DNA from: Acidobacteriota bacterium
Lineage (GTDB): Bacteria; Acidobacteriota; Aminicenantia; Aminicenantales; Aminicenantaceae
Direction of reading: 5' to 3'
Length of the DNA: 11,335 nucleotides
Assembly: GCA_030609975.1 (NCBI GenBank)
Contig: JAUWSR010000094.1
Location: 1-11,335 of the forward strand
Shown: piece by piece, positions 1-4,795 of the stretch
How the letters are laid out: every line of letters begins with the position of its first letter
Position numbering within the stretch: the first letter of the stretch is position 1
Notes under the pieces: generated by a model
Told to the model about the DNA's origin: nothing
Databases searched by the model: none
Seen by the model: the letters and a program-made list of their open reading frames with translations, nothing else
Translations under genes and position numbers: made by a program

Positions 1-315
1 CACAAAGCTGCCGTTAGGGGCCATGGCTGCTGCCGGGCGTTCATGGGGTGCCCAAAAGGTGTTGACCTGAAATTCCGATCCCAAGGGGAAGCCGCTCTGG
101 TTATAACGGCGGGCATAGACACCGGGGAGTCCGGCATCCTGATTGTCGCTTACCCAGGCGATGATGAAATTGCCAGCGCTGTCTTTTGCCAGAGTAGGGC
201 TTTCTTGTTTACCGGATATGGTAATGTTGACGATTTGCTCAGAATTCTGAGTTTGCGTGTAGAAATATGGGGGGAAAAAGAGGAATATAATTAAAAAAAA
301 ACCGATACATCGCAT
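1..315 (-). CDS. Secreted surface-repeat protein, N-terminal part (cut by the window edge)
   Basis: The minus strand is open for 105 codons from an ATG at 315 to the window edge, with no stop. An in-frame TGA at 322-324 just upstream rules out a longer form, so 315 is the only reasonable start. Residues 1-21 are strongly hydrophobic (MRCIGFFLIIFLFFPPYFYT) and read as a signal peptide. From about residue 42 the protein shows the pattern DSAGNFIIAWVS, then YARRYNQSG and GSEFQVNT, and a second unit seems to begin near APNGSFV at the edge. This Ala-Gly-Asn-Phe-x-x-x-Trp / Tyr-Ala-Arg-Arg-Tyr / Gly-Ser-Glu-Phe-x-Val-Asn-Thr pattern is known from tandem repeats of about 50-60 residues in large secreted or surface bacterial proteins; their function is mostly unknown. 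A sigma70-like promoter lies at 336-364. The gene's full length and C-terminal anchor are outside the window. Confidence 0.8.
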   Translation of the reverse strand, partial: MRCIGFFLIIFLFFPPYFYTQTQNSEQIVNITISGKQESPTLAKDSAGNFIIAWVSDNQDAGLPGVYARRYNQSGFPLGSEFQVNTFWAPHERPAAAMAPNGSFV

Positions 316-335
316 TTTGACTCAACTCTGGTACA

Positions 336-364
336 TTTTTAGCCTATCTCTCCCTGCTTGTCAA
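336..364 (-). promoter_or_regulatory. Promoter of the left-edge secreted protein gene
   Basis: On the minus strand TTGACA (364-359) is followed by exactly 17 bases and TAAAAA (341-336). The -35 is a perfect consensus and the -10 matches 4 of 6. The start codon at 315 would lie about 15 bases after the expected transcription start, leaving a short leader with only a weak purine-rich ribosome site (CAGAG). Spacing and position are right for a housekeeping sigma factor. No other promoter candidate for this gene is visible. Confidence 0.6.
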
Positions 365-443
365 TTCACGCTGTTATCGAGCAGGGCTTCATCCGGTTTT
401 GCCGAAGAATCCATCGCCTTCCATTCCCAACCTAAAAGGACTA

Positions 444-502
444 GGATCAGGCAACTGACCACAAAACACTAGAGATTTCCCCAGCGAGGTAATCTCACTC
501 GC
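444..502 (+). promoter_or_regulatory. Cluster of small hairpins in the leader of the acyltransferase gene
   Basis: Read on the plus strand, 444-460 can fold as GG, bulged A, TCAG, loop GCAA (a GNRA tetraloop), CTGA, CC. Next, GAGATT (472-477) can pair with AATCTC (491-496). Overlapping it, GCGAG (484-488) can pair with CTCGC (498-502), so the last two helices exclude each other. I recognise no known riboswitch or leader family. The stems are short and found by eye, so this may be chance or part of a repeat. It occupies most of the 316-580 gap together with the flanking promoter and the downstream hairpin. Confidence 0.3.
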
Positions 503-533
503 AGTCCGGATTATTAGGAGGATAAAAAAATAG

Positions 534-551
534 AACCGTCCCCGGTTTTTT
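534..551 (+). terminator. Short hairpin with T-run; terminator-like or REP-like element
   Basis: AACCG (534-538), loop TCCC, and CGGTT (543-547) form a small perfect hairpin that runs directly into TTTT on the plus strand; an A-rich run precedes it. As a terminator it is weak because the stem is only 5 bp. Read on the minus strand the same site gives GGGGACGGTTCT followed by a T-rich run. That resembles short repeated motifs often scattered near REP-associated (IS200-like) transposases; I recall this from general knowledge and cannot verify it here. It lies only about 30 bp before the acyltransferase start, so a constitutive terminator here would silence that gene. Confidence 0.35.
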
Positions 552-553
552 GA

Positions 554-559
554 TAGAAT
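554..559 (+). promoter_or_regulatory. Possible -10 element for the acyltransferase gene
   Basis: TAGAAT at 554-559 matches the -10 consensus at 5 of 6 positions and would start transcription near 566, about 15-20 bases before the start codon. No good -35 is found at 16-18 bp; the best is TAGAAC at 531-536 (3 of 6), inside the hairpin. An activator or an upstream promoter may therefore be needed. Confidence 0.25.
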
Positions 560-580
560 GGGGCCGATTGCAATGGTGAT

Positions 581-1354
581 GTGAAGATGTCCGATAAGTT
601 TGAAGCCAGCCTCCAGAAAAAATTGATCGATGAGAAGCGGTCTTTTTTTCAGAAATACCGGACGCTGGTTGTGGGGCAAAAGGGATGGTACGCTCTTTTC
701 AAGTATGAGCTTATCACCCTGCTGTTTTCCTGGATCCCGGGCGCGTTGGGCTTTTTTCTGCGCCGGCTGCTTTACCCTTTCCTCATCAAGGATATCGGTC
801 GGGGAGTTGTTTTTGGCCGAAATATCACCCTCCGGCATCCACACAAGATCTCTATCGGTGCAAACACCTTCATAGATGACAATGTCGTTCTGGATGCTAA
901 GGGGGAGAACAATTTAGGCATCTCCATCGGCAGCAATGTGTATCTGGGGCGGAACACCATCCTCAGCTGCAAGGAAGGATCGATCTTTCTCGAGGATTTC
1001 TGCAATCTGTCCGCCAACTGTTCTCTGCTTTCGGAGACCGAGATCCGTCTGGGCAAATATTGTTTTTTAGCGGGGAACTGTTATCTGGTGGCAGGTGGAA
1101 ATCACAGCATCGATGATATCTCCAAGCCGATCATGTTCCAGCCCTCCTTCTCCAAAGGCGGTATCCAGATCGCCGAAGATGTCTGGCTGGCCGCCGGAGT
1201 GGTGGTGCTGGACGGGATCAAACTGGGGAAAGGCTGTGTGGTGGGCGCCGGTTCGGTGGTCACCCGTTCTTTTCCGGAATATACCGTAGCTTTGGGAGTG
1301 CCAGCCACGAAGATCAAATCCCGGATCCCCCCTGATACGGCTGTAAAGGTCTGA
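581..1354 (+). CDS. Hexapeptide-repeat (left-handed beta-helix) acyltransferase
   Basis: Probably an O-acetyl- or acyltransferase of the LbetaH/WbbJ-like superfamily, which transfers an acyl group from acyl-CoA to a sugar hydroxyl. The first 80 or so residues contain a hydrophobic stretch (ALFKYELITLLFSWIPGAL, then FFLRRLLYPFLI) likely to sit on the inner membrane. From about residue 75 hexapeptide turns follow ([LIV]-G-x-x-x pattern: ISIGANTFI, ISIGSNVYLG, IRLGKYCFLAG, IQIAEDVWLAAG, IKLGKGCVVGAG). GGNHSIDD carries the likely catalytic His, and GVPATKIKSR is the typical C-terminal end. Length (257 aa, or 255) is normal for membrane-anchored members. The start is uncertain: GTG at 581 or ATG at 587. 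Neither has a clear ribosome site; AGGAGG at 516-521 is too far upstream. The stop directly abuts the stop of the opposing radical SAM gene. The acceptor substrate cannot be read from the sequence. Confidence 0.88.
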   Translation: MKMSDKFEASLQKKLIDEKRSFFQKYRTLVVGQKGWYALFKYELITLLFSWIPGALGFFLRRLLYPFLIKDIGRGVVFGRNITLRHPHKISIGANTFIDDNVVLDAKGENNLGISIGSNVYLGRNTILSCKEGSIFLEDFCNLSANCSLLSETEIRLGKYCFLAGNCYLVAGGNHSIDDISKPIMFQPSFSKGGIQIAEDVWLAAGVVVLDGIKLGKGCVVGAGSVVTRSFPEYTVALGVPATKIKSRIPPDTAVKV

Positions 1355-2332
1355 TCAGGGCATCTTTTTGGTGAGGAACTTCCAGAGATACTCTTTAGGA
1401 ACCCCAAAAAGTCCTTTCCGCCATACCCGATCGCAGTTGGCACAGGTCTCAAATCCCTTGAGCTCGCCCGCAGCCAGCTTTTCCCGCAGATGTTCCAGCT
1501 TGTGACCGTTCCAAATCTGCTGTAGCGATTCGTCTTTGACGTTGCCCACCAGGTAATGTCCGAAGAAATCCTGGGTGCAGGGCAGAACGGCTCCATCCCA
1601 AAATATAACCAGGGCGTTCCAAGGAAAGGGACAGGCCGTATAGTCATCCCTCCGGGTGTCCTTGTCTATCTCGCCTGCCCAATTGTGCAGATCTTTCATG
1701 ACAAAGTTGTCAAGCGGTAGGCCGGCGAAACGCCGGCGGAAATCTTCCCGGGCTTGGATGAATTCCGGTCCAGAGAGTTTATCAAAATTTATCACCTCGA
1801 TCGCGGTTTCAGGATTTTGTGATCCTGCCTCATTTTTGATCTCTAAATAGCGGGTGATATTGGTGATGGTCTTTTCGAAATCGCCTCCCACCCGGATGCT
1901 TTCGTAGGTCTCCTGGTTGAAACCGTCAAAGGAAAAAGAAAGCCGGTCGAGTCCGGAGTCTATGATCAGCCGGGCCAGCTCTTCATTCAGAAGCGATCCA
2001 TTGGTGTGTAATCGAGTGAAGAGACCGGCATTTTTGGCGTAATGGACGGCCTCCACCAACTGAGGATGAAGCAATGATTCTCCCCGATGAGCCAGGTTGA
2101 TGTCGAAGGCAAATTCTTTAGCCTCATCGATGATCTTTTTGTACAGCCCGAATTCCATGTATCCCTTGCTTTCTTTGCTGAGGTCTTTGTTGGGACACAT
2201 GACACAGCGATAGTTGCAGTGACTGGTGAGCTCCACCCAAAGACGGATGGGGAGGTAAGGGAGATGGAGAGATTTTTTTCGGTAGTGATGAAAAAGGATG
2301 GCCAGCCGTTTCCAGTAGGACAATCCCTTCAT
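1355..2332 (-). CDS. Radical SAM / SPASM domain protein
   Basis: A 325-residue radical S-adenosylmethionine enzyme. Cys39, Cys43 and Cys46 (HCNYRCVMC, spacing CX3CX2C) would bind the SAM-cleaving [4Fe-4S] cluster. A GE motif follows at residues 84-85 (RGESLLHP, where many relatives have GEP). TNG at 110-112 and SFDG at 134-137 match the TIM-barrel core. The C-terminal SPASM-type module has Cys234 (CPFPW), Gly247, Cys252 (CX12GX4C) and the CANC pair Cys297/Cys300: four Cys, enough for one auxiliary cluster. GNVKDESLQQIW is typical of this module. Such proteins are found in peptide-modification and polysaccharide or cofactor pathways; no precursor peptide is evident nearby, so the substrate is unknown. 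The ATG overlaps the symporter stop by 4 bp (ATGA), so translation is probably coupled to that gene. Confidence 0.88.
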   Translation of the reverse strand: MKGLSYWKRLAILFHHYRKKSLHLPYLPIRLWVELTSHCNYRCVMCPNKDLSKESKGYMEFGLYKKIIDEAKEFAFDINLAHRGESLLHPQLVEAVHYAKNAGLFTRLHTNGSLLNEELARLIIDSGLDRLSFSFDGFNQETYESIRVGGDFEKTITNITRYLEIKNEAGSQNPETAIEVINFDKLSGPEFIQAREDFRRRFAGLPLDNFVMKDLHNWAGEIDKDTRRDDYTACPFPWNALVIFWDGAVLPCTQDFFGHYLVGNVKDESLQQIWNGHKLEHLREKLAAGELKGFETCANCDRVWRKGLFGVPKEYLWKFLTKKMP

Positions 2333-3567
2333 CGTTTCTTTTTCTCTTCCAGTTCTTGGATGACCACAGAGGCCGCCATATTCCCGATGACATTGGTGCT
2401 GGTGCGGACCATGTCCAGCAGTCGTTCCACACCGAAGATCAAGGCGATCCCTTCCAAGGGGATTCCCAACTGCTTCAGCACCAGGGCCAAAGCGATAATG
2501 CCGGCCATGGGAACTCCGGCGGCTCCGATGGAGGAGAGAACGGCCATGAGCACGATCGTGACCTGGCCGATGATCCCCAATTCGATCCCATAGATCTGCG
2601 CGATGAATAATGCCGAGACGCCCTGATAGAGGGCTGTTCCGTCCATATTGATGGTCGAGCCCAGGGGGATGACGAAACTGGAATACTCACGCGATACACC
2701 CAGATGTTCCACGCTCTCCATGGCGACCGGGAGAGTAGCCATGGAACTCGACGTGCTGAAAGCGATGATGACGGCCTCTTTTACTCCTCTGAAAAACCGG
2801 ATAGGATTGAGCCGTCCTAGAAGTCCTACCGTCAAACTGTTGAAGGTGACGGTATAAATGATCAGGCCGCCAATGACCACTAAGGAGTATTTGAGCAGGC
2901 TCATCAAGATTCCGGTACCGAACTGCCCCACGACGGCTGCACTCAAGGCAAACACCCCATAGGGGGCGATCTTCATTACAAGATGTACGACCTGGATAAG
3001 TATGTCATTTAGACCATCCAGGATGTTGGTCAGCAGGACGGACTTTTCCGTGGGGATCATGGTGAGGACGATGCCGAAAAGAAGTGCCATGAAGATGATC
3101 TGGAGCATGTTGCCTTCTATGAAGGCCGCGACCGGATTTCTGGGAACGATGCTGACCAGGATATCGATCATGGAGGGCTTGTCTTCCAAGCGCTGGATGC
3201 CGTCTTGCGCTCGGGCCTCGTAATTTTGGTGAAGCTCAGCCTTGACTTCTTCCGATAAACCCTCACCAGGCTTGATGGTGTTGGCCAGAAACAAGCCTAC
3301 ACAGATGGCGACCACGGTAGTGGCCACAAAATAGGCTGCGGTTTTGGCACCGATGCGCCCCAGTTTGCGCACATCTCCCAAACTGGCCGTTCCCAACATC
3401 AGCGACACGAAAACCAGCGGGATCACGATCATGGTGATGAGCCTCAGAAAGACATCACCCACCGGCTGCAGGACCAGGATTTTCTCTCCCAGCAGGACTC
3501 CAGCAATGATGCCGAGAACCAGACCTAAAAAGATTTGGGTGGGCAGTTTGATCTTTATCATTCGCAA
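2329..3567 (-). CDS. Dicarboxylate/amino acid:cation symporter (DAACS family)
   Basis: A 412-residue secondary transporter of the glutamate/aspartate/C4-dicarboxylate family (GltP, GltPh, DctA relatives), located in the inner membrane. Family marks: hairpin-1 serine motif STSSSMATLP (271-280), NMDGT (307-311), hairpin-2 GAAGVPMAG (348-356) and the last helix ERLLDMVRTSTNVIGN (381-396). Asp385, Arg388, Thr389 and Asn392 match GltPh Asp394, Arg397, Thr398 and Asn401. The Arg is expected to bind a substrate side-chain carboxylate, so acidic amino acids or dicarboxylates are likely. Asn396 stands where GltPh has Asp405, a sodium-site ligand. The start is either TTG at 3567, about 9 bases after AAGGA, or ATG at 3561, about 15 bases after it; the TTG fits the ribosome site better. 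A promoter lies at 3606-3634. The stop overlaps the radical SAM start. Confidence 0.93.
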   Translation of the reverse strand: MRMIKIKLPTQIFLGLVLGIIAGVLLGEKILVLQPVGDVFLRLITMIVIPLVFVSLMLGTASLGDVRKLGRIGAKTAAYFVATTVVAICVGLFLANTIKPGEGLSEEVKAELHQNYEARAQDGIQRLEDKPSMIDILVSIVPRNPVAAFIEGNMLQIIFMALLFGIVLTMIPTEKSVLLTNILDGLNDILIQVVHLVMKIAPYGVFALSAAVVGQFGTGILMSLLKYSLVVIGGLIIYTVTFNSLTVGLLGRLNPIRFFRGVKEAVIIAFSTSSSMATLPVAMESVEHLGVSREYSSFVIPLGSTINMDGTALYQGVSALFIAQIYGIELGIIGQVTIVLMAVLSSIGAAGVPMAGIIALALVLKQLGIPLEGIALIFGVERLLDMVRTSTNVIGNMAASVVIQELEEKKKR

Positions 3568-3605
3568 ATCAGTGTATCCTTTTGAGTATTCTGTAAAACA
3601 GAAAT

Positions 3606-3634
3606 ATCTTATAGACTCCCCTGGGTTTAGTCAA
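3606..3634 (-). promoter_or_regulatory. Promoter of the symporter-radical SAM operon
   Basis: On the minus strand TTGACT (3634-3629), 17 bases, then TAAGAT (3611-3606). The expected start of transcription is near 3599, giving a leader of about 30 bases with AAGGA before the start codon. The same two hexamers with the same spacing occur upstream of the methyltransferase gene (8108-8136). Confidence 0.6.
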
Positions 3635-3647
3635 ATAGAGAGTCCCC
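3613..3647. repeat. 9-bp near-identical direct repeats bracketing the -35
   Basis: AGACTCCCC at 3613-3621 and AGAGTCCCC at 3639-3647 (plus strand) differ at one base and begin 26 bp apart. They bracket the -35 element of the symporter promoter and overlap its spacer, so they could be a regulator site. No known operator is recognised. Confidence 0.3.
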
Positions 3648-3673
3648 GTTCATTCTCGCCGAAGACCTAACCA

Positions 3674-3692
3674 CCTCCCCTAAACGGAGAGG
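3674..3692 (-). terminator. Hairpin directly after the propeller lipoprotein gene
   Basis: Read on the minus strand, CCTCTCC, loop GTTTA, GGGGAGG form a 7-bp stem with one G-U pair, beginning two bases after the stop codon at 3694-3696. No T-run follows, so it is not a classical intrinsic terminator. It could be a Rho-assisted or pause structure or a 3' end stabiliser. Confidence 0.35.
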
Positions 3693-3693
3693 C

Positions 3694-4635
3694 TCAATTC
3701 CAGTCTGCAAATACGTCGCTTCCGGGGCTGTCGAACAGGAGGGTGGCGGTTTTGTTCTCAAGATCGAAGATATAAAGCTGCCAATCTCCATTGTGGTCAT
3801 GCTGTCGGGAGGAGTTGAATAGGATGAAGCGTCCCTCGGGTGACCAAGAGGGAAAGTAATCATAGGTGTCGTCCCTCAGGGTCAAGCGGGTCCTGCCGTT
3901 TCCTTCAGAACTCATCATCCAGATGTCTCCTTTGCCGTCAGCCTGGGAAGAGACAAAGGCCAGGTTTTTTCCATCGAGTGAAAAACGTCCGCGGCAGCTT
4001 TTACCGCCATCGGCCAGAAAGGTTACCTTATTCAATGTCAGATCATAAACAGCCGCATCCCAACCCATTGTCCGTTTGCCCGTAAAGGTGAGCACAGTGC
4101 CGGAGGGGGAAACATGGGCTATCCCGTGTGAGTTGGAAAAATCAGGGATGACACGTCTCGTTCTTTGGGTTCTCAGATTGTACTGGAAGAGGGCGCCCTT
4201 GCTTCTCAGAAGTTTTTTTGTCTCCCGAGTAAAGACCAAGCTTTCTCCATCAGGAAACCAACTCGGTTCTTTTTCATCGGACTTCGTGCTGATAAGCGCT
4301 CGCTGGTTGGAGCCGTCTGCGCGCATGAGATAGATGTCATAATTTCCTTGCCGGTTGGAGGAAAAGGCGATCCGGTCTCCAGAAGGAGACCAGACAGGGA
4401 AAAGATCGTCCGTATCGTTGTCGGTGAGCTTATGAAGTGAGTCCTGAGTCAGGAGATAGATCTCGTTGTCGCCATCCATATTGGACTGGAATACGATCCG
4501 GCCCTTAAAAGGGATTCGGGCCTTAAGATTCTCCTCCGAGGCTGCAGCCGGGACCGGTTTATTCTCACCCTGAGCACACATGCTCAGAAACAGCGCTAAG
4601 AGAAAGATGCTTAAGATGTTCCATTCGGTTTTCAT
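3694..4635 (-). CDS. TolB-like PD40 beta-propeller lipoprotein
   Basis: The start at ATG 4635 is chosen because AAGGA sits 8 bases upstream and the product then begins MKTEWNILSIFLLALFLSMC, a lipoprotein signal with a lipobox (LSMC). The predicted mature lipoprotein is anchored through that Cys; total length is 313 residues. The rest is six WD40-like/PD40 blades, each with W/F-SP-x-G-x-x-[IL]-x-F and a [DN]-[IL]-[YW]-[LM] strand. Examples are VWSPSGDRIAFSS with YDIYLM, SWFPDGESLVFTR, and SWSPEGRFILFNSS. The C-terminal FADWN resembles a strand that would close the ring with blade 1. TolB and many periplasmic propellers share this fold and serve as protein- or ligand-binding scaffolds. No Tol-Pal genes (tolA, tolQ, tolR, pal) are nearby, so it should not be named tolB. 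The neighbour upstream is the sulfatase, 160 bp away on the same strand. Confidence 0.85.
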   Translation of the reverse strand: MKTEWNILSIFLLALFLSMCAQGENKPVPAAASEENLKARIPFKGRIVFQSNMDGDNEIYLLTQDSLHKLTDNDTDDLFPVWSPSGDRIAFSSNRQGNYDIYLMRADGSNQRALISTKSDEKEPSWFPDGESLVFTRETKKLLRSKGALFQYNLRTQRTRRVIPDFSNSHGIAHVSPSGTVLTFTGKRTMGWDAAVYDLTLNKVTFLADGGKSCRGRFSLDGKNLAFVSSQADGKGDIWMMSSEGNGRTRLTLRDDTYDYFPSWSPEGRFILFNSSRQHDHNGDWQLYIFDLENKTATLLFDSPGSDVFADWN

Positions 4636-4714
4636 GGGCTTGATCCTTATAACCTCAGACCGTTTTTTGCCGGATGAGTATTTTGAAGGCACTGGCATAC
4701 AAAGGCCTACTCTG

Positions 4715-4730
4715 GCTGAACGGATTCAGC
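4715..4730. repeat. Perfect inverted repeat between sulfatase and lipoprotein genes
   Basis: GCTGAA (4715-4720), loop CGGA, TTCAGC (4725-4730) form a perfect 6-bp stem with a tetraloop. No T-run follows on the minus strand. It may be an operator or an mRNA structure in the sulfatase-lipoprotein gap. Confidence 0.3.
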
Positions 4731-4737
4731 AAATCGT

Positions 4738-4780
4738 AAAAAATCTGGAAGCGGCGTATCGCTGGTCTTTCGAAAGCCGC
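4738..4780 (-). terminator. Possible weak terminator after the sulfatase gene
   Basis: On the minus strand GCGGC (4780-4776) can pair with GCCGC (4755-4751) across 20 bases. A run of six T (4743-4738) lies seven bases further on. The loop is long and the T-run is displaced, so termination is uncertain. Readthrough to the lipoprotein gene is equally possible, since no good promoter for that gene is visible in the gap. Confidence 0.25.
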
Positions 4781-4795
4781 GACCATCCCAAACGG

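Noticed and set aside
43..294. An 83-codon plus-strand open frame at the left edge.
   Set aside because: It is antisense to the signal peptide and repeat domain of the minus-strand secreted protein, which has a promoter and family pattern.
441..551. Identification of the acyltransferase leader as a known riboswitch (for example SAM, cyclic-di-GMP or cobalamin).
   Set aside because: None of the conserved core sequences of those classes could be matched; only generic hairpins are visible.
389..844. A 151-codon minus-strand open frame across the acyltransferase start.
   Set aside because: It overlaps a clear hexapeptide acyltransferase on the other strand and has no recognisable domain or ribosome site.
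4636..4698. A 21-residue N-terminal extension of the propeller lipoprotein.
   Set aside because: It would bury the lipoprotein signal, and the AAGGA ribosome site fits the ATG at 4635.
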